Shown one piece after another: positions 1-12,353 of a DNA stretch of 64,000 nt (its first letter is position 1; the number at the start of each line of letters is the position of its first letter). The notes beneath the pieces are model-generated. The model was not told where the DNA came from. It did no database searches and saw nothing but the letters and a program-made list of their open reading frames with translations. This DNA is from Mugil cephalus (taxonomy: Eukaryota; Chordata; Actinopteri; Mugiliformes; Mugilidae). Position numbers and translations under genes: made by a program. The stretch spans positions 12,851,672-12,915,671 of the forward strand of contig NC_061782.1 in NCBI RefSeq assembly GCF_022458985.1, given 5' to 3'.

Positions 1-3000
1 ATCTTGGTGTCTTGCAGACGAGTCTTGTCAGTCAGCAGCTTGCCGGAAAAGAACCACCTCTGGCGCGTCACCTCAATTTCCTCCTGCTCTTCCAGTTGTT
101 TCTTCAGCTCGGCGATGGAGTCCGCCATGCTGGCCGTCAGACGCACATCCTTCCCTGAGAACACCGCATCAACAGAGTTGGCACAGATTTCCGAACAAGA
201 CACTGAACAGCTATGCATTATTAATCAGACCCTAGCCTAGATAAGAACAGATTACATAACACGCGTGTCTTAACGTTTCCAAGGCTTGTTCCATTATTAT
301 GCATTATGCTGTTACCTGATGATAACCGCACCCGCAGCTGGAACTCTTGTCTGCATGGCGGTGGCTGAGCTTGCTTTGGTGCGGATTCAGAAATTTTGCT
401 GTCACTGGATGTTTCAGTGATGAGGTTGACAGGTGGGGCTAAAGTGTACGCGGGGAGCTGGTAGCGGTTGCCCAGCTCGTCGTAACTCTCGGTGAGGGAA
501 CCTGCAGAGGAGACGCAGCACGTGAGCAACCAGTTTTCTTTATTTCATCTCAACAACAGCAGCTGACTTTAAATTCCCCATGAAAAAGCTGGCAAAGTGC
601 TATTTGCGCCTGAATATTTAAGTGCTCTGTGTAAAACGGAGATAAGAAAACAAGCTCCATTTTTGAAAATTGAAGCGGGCTCTGATTTGTCAGCTTCCAT
701 GGCCTCAGCAGACACCGTCCATACGAGTCCGTGGCATGATTTGGAGCAGTGCATCTCACTGGATGCAACTTTATGACACATCCTGTTGTGCAGGATGAGT
801 CATCAGTATTTTTAAATCAGTTTTAGGAACGGACAAACTCTCAGTGCATGGTGGCAGATTGGTGACAAATAATGCAAGATGACAAAATAAACACTGAGTT
901 AGATTTTATGAAGATTTTAACCCTGACATGTACCACTCTTAATAAAGGAAGTATCATTCAACTACTAGGGCAGTTAAAAGAAAAAGAAAACACAAAACAT
1001 CTGCAGGTATGAATGAATACGCAGTAACAGCATTTTTCCACCTAACTGTGCCATAGCTCTATGTGCAGCCAACCATCCGCAGTGGTCACGCAGCACTGCA
1101 ACTATTATGTAACTATCAGAGCAGTAAGCTCTGAACAATTGATGCATGTGATTCTGAAAACCATTCATTGACATTTTTGGAATTATGACATGTGCGCTCT
1201 AAAGTCCAGAGCATTTACAGCTTATAATTTATAGCTGGATGATGTTTCCATGTATAAAAAGGGATTGTGCGTGTGTGTGCGTGTGGCTGTTTACCATGTG
1301 GCAGAGTGATGCAGGCACCATCCACTATAGCCTGTGCTAGCTCCAGGTCATTGCACTCTGCGGCCAGGGCTGCTGCTCTGAGCGCGTCCCAGATCTCTTT
1401 ACGTCCATCAAAGGCTGGAGCCGTGTCCCAAAACTCATCCCGCTTACTCCTCAGCTGGCCCTCCGTCATCGGGTATTCGCTCTTCCATTTTGGGCGCTCC
1501 TTCTTGAGAGGCTCATTGCGTCCTGAAAATAGTAATAATAATAATAAATAGTCTGCCTCAATGAATGTACATTAGAGAAAAATCACAGAACATATATTAT
1601 GGCCAGAACAGCCATATCCCAAAAAATATATATTAAAACTTGAGGAAAACTCCTAAAAAAAATGTACATTATTAGCACAACTTGCTAATATCTCTCTATA
1701 TGGACAATCCCTGTCCCTATCTGTGATATTCACCACTTTCTACATCGGCCGACAAAAGCTCCAACAGCTTTCTGTCAGAAATCCGACGGCACCATTTTGT
1801 TCGCCTACTGCAGGTGTTTCCACGAATCCGCTCTACCGGTATACCAAGAAAGTCAACTTGGTTTGCAGAGGCAGAGGAAAATCAAAGTGATTATTTATAG
1901 TGCTGAGGATTACTGCACTGGCTAGTAACACGTACGTGCGCATGGAGACACATAAGCACACGCCACTGGATTATAGGCAGTAATCAGGTTCCACATAACG
2001 GGATTTGTGCATCCCTGTGCCGTGGAGGCTCTGGGTGGAGGGATGAGTACTCATTGGTCAGTGAATGGCAGACAAAAACACGCCAGCCTCTCGCAGAAAA
2101 ACAACCCACCACACGTTAATTACTGTCAAACTGTAGAGCAATTATAAACATTAAAACTGCTGGTTCTGTTTTAGGTTCGCTGAGTTAATTCATTTTAAAA
2201 TGTTAAATAACAATTACCCAGTTAACGCAATAATTTCCAAATTTATAGACGTGGATGTTGTGGCACCAGGCCAGAAAAGACTTATCTTCTCATCTAGATA
2301 CACACACACAGAGGTTTATCTATAACTATGTCCATCGTATATATCGAAATATATACTAATGTATACTAGAAAATATATATATATATATTAAACAAAAAAA
2401 ATACTACATCACAATTTAATAAAAAACTCTTTGATTATACAGACTAGAATTTTTTCTCCTATTGCTCAGGATTATCTGTCATTAATATTGTAATATTATA
2501 TAACATATACACATGTTGTTATGCTTAAGTTCTATCTTTTATCAGTCATTTGACTTATATTTTATGTTTTATACACTGAACAGCACACAAACACTCAGAA
2601 TATTCAAAAAAATATAGATGGTCTTGTATTTCACGTATAGTAAAGGACACAATAATGACCCAAGTTCATTCAGAACTACATCATTTAGATTTACACTACA
2701 TTTGATTCATTAGTAATGAAAGGCACAGTTTTAATAGCAAAAAGATGTTTCCAGACAGCGAGGCTGGATTAACGTGCCGGCAAAACACATCCTAATGAGC
2801 AACCTGTCTGATAGTCACAGAGAGATATACGGAGATCATTTCTGACCTGCACAGACCTGTTGTGATGGCATGTAATAAAAACTATTATCAAACCTGAGTC
2901 TAAGCAATCGAGCAAGTGTTGAGGGATTGGTGGCCAAACCAGTTGGGCGCGCTGTTACGTAGCACCGCTGCCTTTCCGCTAAGGTTTTGTGGTTTGATCA

Positions 3001-5238
3001 AATCAGTACTCATTCACAGCGACCTGCAGCGCATGAAGAAAATTTCATTCTTTTTATGCAGCTAGAGCAGATTTGAATCCGTGTCCTCGGCTGTAAGCCC
3101 ATCTGGAAAGTTTAATGATATGAACGGAAGGCGACGTGTCAAGTTTTAGTTCCTGAAGCTTAAAAAAAATTCTGGCAGATGGAGAAGACAACACTGAACA
3201 ACTGCATGAGTTGCTGTCATCAAGGGCAAAAAGTTTATTCACTGTTTTGAACTATTTTAAATTACTGTTGGTTGTTGCTCTGACTGTTGTAATATTGTTC
3301 TTAATTATGCATATAAAGCACATATAACTTTTTGAGTTTGGGAATTTTGGAAAATTCTTTTATTCTAATTGTAACGTTTTGTTCGTCTTTAATGTTCAGG
3401 AGAGCCATCAAAACAAATTACCTAATTATCTAATTACTATTCAACAACAACAACAACTATAAACCCTAGTAACAACACCAACAACACTAAGGTACAGGAA
3501 CACAAAACCCTTTGAGACAAATAATGACACACACAAAAATCTGCACCAACATAAAACCTTTTTCTTCTTCTTTTTTAAATAAAAATCCATACTTACTTTT
3601 GAGCATAATCTTAAACGGTGTATTTGGAGTGTGATAGTAATTGTATTCCCTGGAATTAGGTACTCCCATAGCTGTTCTTTCTCAGAGATTCGCCGTGTGC
3701 ATCAAACCTCCACAATGGTGAACCGCGGAGCCTCAGGATAGTCCCTGTTAGGTCCAACCAACTTGAAGCAGTACGCCACACGATTGATGAAACAACCACC
3801 GGATCTAGTTCACAGCGCACATTCAGAACTCAGTCCCTGTGACACTTCCCCAGTTGCTTAAAAATGGCCACGCTCCCTCCACTTATATCCTTTCTAATAA
3901 CGAACACACCGAACGCCCAAAATATCGTAGGATCAGTTGATGGAAAAAGGTTCAACATGGGGTGAGACTGCACGGTGTCCTTGCAAGAAGGTAGCTTCTT
4001 TACACAAGAGGTCTAATCCTATCAGCTCTATTTCGAGACGGGATAGAAACACCCAAAGGCAAAGCGCTAAACCTATTAACGGACAATAAACCCCTGCCGC
4101 GCACCTACAGTCTATTTGAAGGAGAAGCTACTGTTTTAGTGGTTAGGTGACTGCTTTCTTGATCGCTGTTTATGTGAATCTGTCATGCACGCGCTGCATT
4201 TCCACAACTAACAGTGTGGTAATTCATGAACATCTGCTGAGAGGTCATGTCTGTCTTAAAGGTAAATTATTTATTTATTAACCTGATATATTTTGCAGGA
4301 GTACAACATAAAGTAATTATGCACCAAGTAGGTCAATCTCTAATATTAAAGCTCTCTGTGCAGGCCCATGCTGCTGCTGCCGCTGCTGCTGTTGCTGCTG
4401 TTGCTGCTCAATGCATAATGGATGACAATCCAGACATTCACAAGGAATGGATTGAGACGTGTTTATATAATCTGCCCTATCAGGTCCTCAGCACAGATTA
4501 GACATACGAGTAAGCCATGACGCCTGAGACATTTAACACCTGAAACTGTAAGCTTTCACAGTGGGATTGGCTTCCATGCAAGAGAAGTGTAGTAAGGACA
4601 GTGAGTTAAGTGGCGTCTGGCTGGTGCTTCGTGTATAATATTATGTAAACTGCTGGCTCGGTGTTGTGCAGACACAGTCTGAAGGGTCCGAAGATGTGTG
4701 CTTCTTATTGATACGCTTACGGTTTAATGCATCACCGCACAAGCTTTTTCTTACCTTCGGACGTAATACAATATTTATAATATAACTTTCTAATTTGGTG
4801 TAACTGTACTAGGCCTGCAGGAACAGTAGTAGGCCTTCTTAAACTCAGGGGCCATATTGACATATACTGCAACCATCTGTCATCTCAGTTGGAACAGCAG
4901 TCCGCCAAACCAAAAATAAAGAAACTGCCTTATTCCTGGTTTAGAGTTAAAGGTGGACTTTACAGAGAAGTATAATATTGAAGTTAGTTATAATTATTTC
5001 TGCCATCTTGATAAATAAAGTCATTATAACGAGAGACTTTCTGTAGATGACCCCTATATTATTTGCAAACACTAACCATGACGTACATGATCATTTTTCT
5101 CAGAAACGGGCTTCCCCATGCATTCACTAAATGAAGTACAAAATGTCCCAGCCTCTTACCTCCACGTTTTTTGCTTCTTGTCGAGCTTGGGGCACTCCCT
5201 TGTCCATCCATCCGAGTCCTGCCCACACAGCCTCCCAT
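1..5238 (-). CDS. ubtd1: Ubiquitin domain-containing protein 1 (3' end off window)
   Basis: Coding exons on the minus strand: 5238-5160, 1522-1295, 501-316, 154-<1. All three visible introns are GT-AG and the reading phase is continuous, giving 215 residues and 2 nt of the next codon; the family is about 227-234 aa, so only a short tail is missing. The protein starts MGGCVG, a Gly2/Cys4 context typical of N-terminal lipidation. The UBTD N-terminal domain follows (roughly residues 28-135, with the family block [17 protein letters not shown]), then a ubiquitin-like domain from about residue 155 ([30 protein letters not shown]). The latter matches UBTD1 better than UBTD2. UBTD proteins are adaptors linked to E2 ubiquitin-conjugating enzymes; UBTD1 is reported to act on p53/MDM2 and YAP turnover. 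The MGGC start is preferred over an in-frame upstream ATG at 5295 because paralogues begin the same way and a plausible splice acceptor (AG at 5248-5247) lies just upstream. Intron 1 is about 3.6 kb. Whether this is the a or b teleost copy cannot be told here. Confidence 0.93.
1523..5159 (-). other. Large intron 1 of ubtd1, no further gene seen
   Basis: This 3.6 kb stretch separates ubtd1 coding exons 1 and 2. It holds an AT-rich patch with TA runs around 2320-2400, a short CTG/GCT-type tract near 4371-4410, and a weak tRNA-like segment near 2925-3005. I see no conserved coding exon in it. ORFs here are short and match nothing I recognise. Confidence 0.6.
2925..3005 (+). repeat. Possible tRNA-derived SINE relic
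   Basis: A GGCGCGC...GTAGCACCGCTGCC segment is followed about 35 bases later by GGTTTGATCAAATC, which resembles a degraded internal B-box (GGTTCGATCC). The spacing is roughly that of a tRNA-derived SINE head. No clear A-box, cloverleaf or A-rich tail was confirmed, so this is only a weak call. Confidence 0.22.
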
Positions 5239-5245
5239 CACTGTC

Positions 5246-5947
5246 CCTACATTCCAGGCCAAGGAGAAAAGTCTTATTGGTCTAATTAAACGCACATTTT
5301 AAAATAAATGCCTTGAAACGCATGTGTGATTAAAACGAACAGTTAAGGATGATGTGCCCTATGTGAAAAGCATCATCAGGAAATAAATGACAGCTCAGCA
5401 CTCCTTGTTCCTGTGAGGTCAGACTGGCTGTTATGTTTACGTCACGTGTACCGCCAGCTGACGGGGACACGCGCCTGGACATGCCACTCCTGCTCCTGAC
5501 TTTTTCTATTCGCACATTCAAAACACTGCCTTTATGTATACAAGGGGTTTCATAAAATCGCGTGCAATTTACTGTTGTTATAGCAGTTAAAAAAGTAAAG
5601 GATGTTGTGATTCATTTTGCCTACCGGAAATCCAGTCTGCTAAATTGTGCATCCGTCTGCAGTTTGCTTGCCACATCCGAACTTGCTTCAAAGTGAAGTT
5701 AGTTATCCTGACGCGATCGATCAGCAGGACGACAGCCTGGGAGAAGTGTGTCTGTGCAGGGCTGGAGGGACGGAGTCCAGGTCCGGTCCTGCAGTCTTCA
5801 GCAGATCTCCGCCGCTTCGGCCACAAATACTTATATGCACATAAACGATATCGCTATTCCCTGCAGTTCATCGTGAACGGAGCTCACCCGCACAATCCAG
5901 TAGCACAGTCCCAGAATTAAAGCTTTCCCACTCCGCACGCATGCGCA
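5246..5947 (-). promoter_or_regulatory. ubtd1: Predicted 5' leader and promoter of ubtd1
   Basis: A palindromic NRF-1-type core, CGCATGCGCA, lies at 5938-5947, and an ETS-like CCGGAA at about 5976, as in CpG-type housekeeping promoters. On the minus strand a possible non-coding first exon runs from about 5930 to 5625, ending in a G|GTAGGC donor (GT at 5624-5623). It could splice to the acceptor AG at 5248-5247, eight bases before the ubtd1 ATG. The motifs are read directly; the exon is inference. The proposed leader contains upstream ATGs. Confidence 0.4.
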
Positions 5948-7533
5948 GCTTGGACATATTTGCGTCAGAGCCAGACCGGAAACTGAGAAACAACTCTAAA
6001 CATTGATTTAACAAGCGGGCAAATTTTAAGTTAAATTTGTCTTCGTCTAACAGTAAAAGTAATGTTATTGTGCCAAGTAATTGTCGTTACTTAATAGGCG
6101 CTTTATTCTAAAATTTACAGCGGAAATTGTGGTTCACTTGTCTTTTCATGTACTCTTTAAACAAAAGTGGGTTTTATCCATACAATGCAAAAATGTAATT
6201 TCCAAAGAAAAGTTTGCTTTCCATAACTAATTTATTACTAACTTACTTAAAGGATAAAGTATCTGTGTGCTGCAGTACTACTACTGTCCTCTACAAGGTG
6301 TTTACCTATAGAATAGATTTAATCAAGCATCAAGTACAAATTTATATTGGATTAGGTTGTATCTTCATTTGGGACTTGGTAATCCTGCCCAATTTAATCT
6401 TGGCACATAAATTCCGCAAACACTGTATATCTTATCCACTGATTCGTCTCAACTGTATAGAAGTAAAGATAAAAATAGAAACGCCTTAAAATATAAAGAA
6501 CACCTAGTGCCTGTCGCCTGATAAGAAGCAAGGCACACCCTGGTAATACTAAAACAAATTCCACGACATCATTACACACAAATCCAGAAGAGTGGTGGAA
6601 CATGTGAGAATTCCTCGTAAAAGCCAAGCCTCAAATTCTGTGGAATTTAACATCAGAAAATTTGAATAGAAACGGTGTGCGTCAGTCTAAAGCCAGCTCA
6701 GTGTGCCGTGTGAAAACACATGAAGTTGTTCATGTGTATGCTGTTGTTACTATCTAGAAACAAGTTCACATAGGAAGCAAACTTATTTGTCACAATAATG
6801 ATTGCTCTACCAAAGGACCATTAGGGACCTATATGTCAAGAAAGAGAAAACCAAATCGGAGGAGTGTACATACAGGTTTAAATATTATAATGAATAAATA
6901 CTGATGATGACAGAACAGAATTTTAGTTATCCTAATGCTCCAAACATACAACTTCTGACCAAACCTAACATGTCAAACACTGACATCTGCTGGGAGATCA
7001 AACACTGGCATGTGCGTGCAGACTGACGGGTGCAATGAGAGGTGGCAGGAAGGTTAGAATCACAATGAAATCTGCTCTCGCTTAATCCCTCATCTCTTTA
7101 TCTGACAACTTATTTCTTTAGCCTTCCTCTTTTGAATGAAAGCACCAGTTCTTTAACCGACATTTCTTCAAACACGATCAGAAAATGTTAAATGTACAGC
7201 TTGTTGCTTACTGAATGTTCTGTAGTCGTGTTTCAAACCACAAAAAAATTCTCCCAGATATATTACTCGGGAGGAAAACTTTCCATCTTGGTGCATCTCT
7301 AACTGTAGTGTCTGCCTATTTGTGACGTAACACACTGAAATGAATCTGCAGATCAAATCTGGCACGCAACGCAGTTAATCCACCAACCCCCCCCCTCCTC
7401 CTCTGGTCGTATGTCTGTGTCTGTCAATGTAATACTGTGACGTAACCCTGGAGCTCGAGTGTGTGCTCAGTGTGTTGTAAAGTAACAGGAGCAAACATAC
7501 ACCACCTTAATTTGTTCACATAAAAAAAATAAA

Positions 7534-7631
<98 letters not shown>

Positions 7632-7709
7632 CATTTTTCTATTTAACATTGATCATGGCCCACAGTAGACACCGGCAGTGTAGAATTATATTAAAGCAGG
7701 TTATAAAGA
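5948..7709. other. Intergenic, ubtd1 to zdhhc16, no gene seen
   Basis: About 1.8 kb between the ubtd1 promoter and the end of zdhhc16 transcription. It is AT-rich, with only short ORFs in all frames that show no family signature. A C-run sits near 7388-7395 and the (AT)n tract at 7538-7627. Confidence 0.55.
7538..7627. repeat. (AT)45 microsatellite
   Basis: An uninterrupted AT dinucleotide run of about 90 bp. It lies just beyond the predicted 3' end of zdhhc16. Perfect AT runs of this length are self-complementary and can extrude cruciforms. The ORF across it is a low-complexity artefact. Confidence 0.97.
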
Positions 7710-7715
7710 TTTATT
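7710..7715 (-). terminator. zdhhc16: Candidate poly(A) signal of zdhhc16
   Basis: TTTATT on the plus strand gives AATAAA on the minus strand, about 505 bases after the zdhhc16 stop codon. It is a plausible transcript end; no transcript evidence is available. Confidence 0.45.
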
Positions 7716-8219
7716 AAATTAACAGGTACAAAATACAGTTTACATTACATACTCTCATGGTACCGTAGTTTCCTTCTAATTAAATGATAATGTTGGTCTG
7801 GAGTGTTCAAATGTGAGACAGGGAGGTGGAGGCACTGACATGAAACATGATGCCTCCAAATTTTTTTGGGATAAAAATAGCTTGGGCAGGATAAGATGAC
7901 ATTTTGCATAAAAAAACATGTTTTTGCAAATAGTTCAGTCAGTGTATTTGGTTTATAAAAATATCAAACCCATGATAGCACAAAGCTCGAGTACAAGTAC
8001 TCAAACAGAGTCAAGTAAAACCAGTTTGTAAAGATAAGTAAAACCCAGTCAAGAACAACCCACTCATGACAAACTGTCTCGATGAAAAATGTAGACCGTG
8101 CTTCTGAGGTATAGGAGGTTGGCATGACCCCCTGTCTTCAGTTATATGGAGCATCTAAGAAAGACTCCTGTAATCTAACCCAATCCTTAAGGCTACAAAA
8201 TATATTTATGTAGAGTCTG

Positions 8220-11091
8220 TCATACGGGTATCAAGTCCTTTTTGCGTGGAAAGATGTCCCAGGTCAAACCATCACCGTGCGGGGCGTGTCCAGAGGGAAG
8301 GAGAACACGTGTCACCCAGTGACTAAAGACAAAGGACAATATGGAGATTACAAAGTGAACAAGGCACCACTGACCACAAAAGATATAATATAACTGAACA
8401 GAACACACACCTTCTCTTCTCCACGCCCAAGAAGACTTTCCAGTTATTCAGCCTGCCGTAGTGGAAAGGATTTCTGTATACCTGGCAGAAGAGTCAAAGA
8501 GAAACCCCAATTAAAAACCTATTACTTTCACTGCCATCAAAACCAAGAGACAATATCTTATTATCATTGTAGTTGTGGTTAATTATATATATAAACCCCT
8601 GAACATCACCTGGATTATTTTAACATTTAATTTATCTAAAATCTAAAGCTCACCCTTCCGCGTTTGGCCAATCGCTCAGCTTCTTTTCCGTTGGTATGTC
8701 TTTCGATGCTCGTCTCCCCTCTGGATATGAGAACTGCATGCCAAAAGGTTAAAGCACCCAGGGCCACTCCCACTGTGCTAAAGGGACAAAGCGCATTTCA
8801 TTTCATCCACTGCTAAGAGCTTAAATAGTGACAAACAACAGCTTTGAAAAAGAGGTGTGACATTGCAAACGTGGATTTGTGTGCCCACCGCATGCACACA
8901 AAATCTATTTTGAATTCGTCTGCAGAATGGTAACATTGGTAAATGGTTAATGGTTTTACCTGGTGAGCACCCACATGTAGATGATGCTTTTATGAATCAT
9001 CCTATCCTTAAAGGTGTATGGAGGTGCAGATGTCTGATAGTTGGTCTTGACAAAAAAAAGAAGCAAATATTACATAACAGCAGACAAAAAAAAAAAAAAA
9101 AACACATAATAATGTTACTGTCTGTTCTCTGAGGTGGGATTGTACCTGGCCAGGAGGGAGAAGCCCTATAAGAAGTCCCATCCCCGTTACTGGTATCCCC
9201 GGCTTTTCCACATCCAAATGCTTAAAGCGCTAATGGAACAGCCCGAATGCACGAAACCCAGGTGTTAAAGACAGAAACAAGGCAGAGTCAGCGAGGAAAC
9301 TTTAAGCCCCACAGGCACCAGGCATGAAGGAAATCCTAAAAAAGGACAGGACTCCAAGCAGTCCCACAGGCAACAGCAGTCTGACTATCTCACCTCGAGA
9401 GCATTGTATGCGTCGAGGAACAAGTTTCTGCCACTGATGCTGCAGTAGACACAGCCCAAGGTCATGAAGAGACAGAAGGAGAAGAAGTAACGGTGGTTAA
9501 AATGGCCCACACAGTTATTCAACCAGGCTGACACGCTGAAATTAAGGAAAGTCTTCTCTTTGTAGATTCTGCAGAGTATCTCTGTTTTCTGCTAATAAAA
9601 CACTTATAAAGGATACGACAGTGATGGTCCATTTTCAGAATGCATCTGCAAAGTATAAAAAAAAAAAATATTAAGACTTATTGTTAGGTGTTAACATTTC
9701 ACTTGTTAGTGATTTATATGAGTTGATGTGAATATATTAATAGCATATTATTAACACGGTCTTTAAGAAACACTTGCATAGCTCTGGTGGTTAAAACTAA
9801 CAAATGGTCCAAACTAGAATAGTATCGGTTCCTCATAATAAACATCAATTAAAGAAATGAACAGGTGGGAAGAAAACCGACTCACCTGTTACAGATACCA
9901 CAGTGGTGTGTTCTGGCTGGTTTTGGCACGATGCACTTTTTGCAGACTGACACAAATGGTCTGTCATTTTTTTCCTGGGAAACGTGAAAGAGAACACTTT
10001 TGCATTAATATAAAGAAATTAAGACCGTGTGCGGATGAGCAGTGGAGCTGACACCTCACCGTAGGGGGGTATCCCGGAGAGGTCTTTGCAGCTTTGTAGT
10101 AATGGAAAGCGATCATGACGAGGTTCCAGTGTCCGTAACAAATATGCCAAGCGATCCACGGCGGGGAGTAGGTGTTGAGGACCAGAGGCAACAGGACCAA
10201 ATAGGCTATCACCAATATGGAGCTGGTCAGAAACACCACCAGGCAAACGAAGACCTGTGGGAATAATCACAAAATGATAACGATATGATAACTATGCGGA
10301 AAATAACTGCAGTTCGGGAGGATGTTATCAGATCTTTATCTAAAACACCACTCGATTGTCGGTACAGAAGAATTGTAGACTGGTATGTTACACACAGGAT
10401 TAAAGCGCTCAAAAGCTTTAATGGAGTAAAAACAAAAATGAAACTTTGACCTCGAGAAATATTGTCTAAATGCTGAACAATTTAACAGTGTACTGTCATG
10501 TCAAGAACAATACAGATGCTTGTTCAAGAATCAGGCAATCACAATCAGCAACTGCTGCATGACTGAAGTTTGACAAAGATCACTGACGCCACAAAACTCC
10601 TGTCGAGGAAACAGTTTACACTATGGTTAAATTCTTGCTGTGCAACTCTAATCTGCATCTACCACAAATGCTTCCTTGAGGTTACTGCTTCCAGCGGGGG
10701 GGTTACTAAGTAACATGCTATCGATAAGTTCATCCATACTTCATTTACATCAAGTAACAAATTCGGAAAAAAATTATTTACATAGTTTTTCTTGCCACAG
10801 CATCACACAAAGCCATTGTAACTAATTAAATGATTGCACAGATGGACACAAACTCACCAAGCCAAACCAGCGGGTGACATAATCCACGGTCCAAAAAAGT
10901 GGTTCAAAAATCGAGTCAAAAACCACATCCGAGTCTGTGAGGGAGTTGAAGTAAAGCGACTTCACCAGGAGCCTGATGTAAGCCCATGTTTCCCTGACCC
11001 ACAGGGGCAGATGCTTCTTTCCTCGTCTGCTACACAACCGTACCCGGACAAAGCGCAGCAGGTGGAGCACAGAGCTGGGACAACACCGCAT
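8220..11091 (-). CDS. zdhhc16: DHHC palmitoyltransferase, ZDHHC16 (Aph2) family
   Basis: Ten minus-strand coding exons: 11091-10858, 10254-10060, 9974-9886, 9645-9617, 9527-9394, 9229-9146, 9045-8960, 8777-8654, 8481-8411, 8322-8220. Phases close across all nine introns to 382 residues (human protein 377). The enzyme S-acylates cysteines of substrate proteins at ER/Golgi membranes; ZDHHC16 is reported to modify phospholamban and PCSK9 and to support neural progenitor proliferation. Visible parts: a soluble N-terminus, two membrane segments (about 79-101 and 108-128), the cysteine-rich domain from CKKC at 154-157, the catalytic DHHC at 179-182, and two more membrane segments (about 196-213 and 276-300). 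The C-terminal block HWVTRVLLPSGHAPHG matches the family. The DHHC tetrad sits entirely in a 29-nt exon (9645-9617). The ATG at 11091 opens MRCCPSS. It is head-to-head with mettl18. Confidence 0.95.
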
Positions 11092-11115
11092 CCTGCATCT
11101 GTAACATGCATGCAC

Positions 11116-11990
11116 CTGAGAAAGAAATAAAAAAGAGGTAAACTGCACAACCAATCCAGTGTTTGGCTGATTAGTTTCTCAATTTTTTCACTTATCTTCT
11201 GGTCAATAAAGCAGCAAACTCATCCTTACAAATGGAGAAAAAAAAACGTCTTCTAGTGTATCATTTTAAACTTACCAAACCTTGGATGTCTGGATCTTTT
11301 GGCGGTAATGCTTTTTTTTTTAAAACGGCAGTTGGAGCTACCTAAACTTCTTCCAGTCTGACTACAATTTAAAGAGGATCCATGAGAAACAGCATGTGTG
11401 TGTGTGTGTGTGTGTGCAAGAGAAATATAGAGGCAATCAAGAGGAGCAGTCCTGCTTTGCAGCATTCCGGCCAGGGTGGAGTCTGGGTGGAGGTGTTTGC
11501 AGCCGCATGTGGTGAGACTGATGAGGGACAGTGGTCCCAGACTGGAGACTTTGTCTGCAGCAGCATTCATTCCTCATCATATCCTATTCGGCGGTAGTGA
11601 CATTAAAACCTGATGCCAGGGAATTAGCTGTAGCTGGCGCGTCGCGAAAGCAATGACACTTAATTTGTCCATAATACACATATCTGGGAGGGGTGTCATT
11701 GAGTCATACCGCTACCAAATGCCTTTTGTTTGTGTATCACACGCTGTTTTTAGGCAAATAGAACGACGCCGTGTACTGCGGCTCATACACTACTCGTCTC
11801 TCTACGTTATACATGTTGTTGATTTAGTGGGGAATACTCACGTTTCTATGAGGGAAATAAAACCACCGAGGGAACCCGACCGGTCGACATTTTCAGGAGG
11901 AAGACAAAAAGAGGATTATTGCCATGTATTTGCAGAGAAGAGCAGGATCAGGGACCTGTGACAGTTAACAAATCCAAAAACCCGACTTGG
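11116..11990 (-). other. zdhhc16: Predicted 5' leader exon and first intron of zdhhc16
   Basis: The exon holding the zdhhc16 ATG begins at an acceptor (TTTCTTTCTCAG, AG at 11117-11116). Upstream on the minus strand a strong donor GTGAGT (GT at 11841-11840) could end a non-coding first exon of about 11990-11842. That exon would carry two short upstream ORFs. A (TG)n microsatellite at about 11396-11417 lies in the intron. The acceptor and donor are visible; joining them is inference. Confidence 0.42.
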
Positions 11991-11996
11991 AGTTAG

Positions 11997-12225
11997 TGCG
12001 CATGCGTCATAACACAAATGGCATCATGGTAGTCCGAGTCCGGAATTGAATACAAACAGTCAGACGTATTTCCCCTCCAAAAAAATATTATTATATGACA
12101 AGGTTTTCCGCATTACGTTTCTCTAAAGCTGCGGTCACTGACCAGTAGCGACTCGAATACACCAACAACTGAAACGTAATCAGAGATGGGTGGACAGTTT
12201 ATCATACTTGTGGGAATTGTAGTTC
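11997..12225. promoter_or_regulatory. Shared bidirectional promoter, zdhhc16 / mettl18
   Basis: Between the divergent zdhhc16 and mettl18 first exons lie an NRF-1-type site (GCGCATGCGT, 11998-12007), an ETS-like TCCGGAA near 12039-12045, and TGGGAATTGTAGTTC at 12211-12225. The last is the reverse complement of the ACTACAATTCCC motif bound by ZNF143/Staf. There is no TATA box. All three motifs are hallmarks of constitutive bidirectional promoters. Confidence 0.6.
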
Positions 12226-12353
12226 TAAACGCTGCAAGTTAGCTGTGCTAAGCTACACATACACGCGAGTTTGCCATGTGGCGGATCCTGTGGGAAACGG
12301 ATGATAGCAACTTTTATACCTCAAGCTAGCGTTTTTGATTGTTGTCAGTCATC

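Noticed and set aside
7467-7649. 60-codon ORF of alternating Tyr/Ile
   Set aside because: It is only the translation of the (AT)45 microsatellite.
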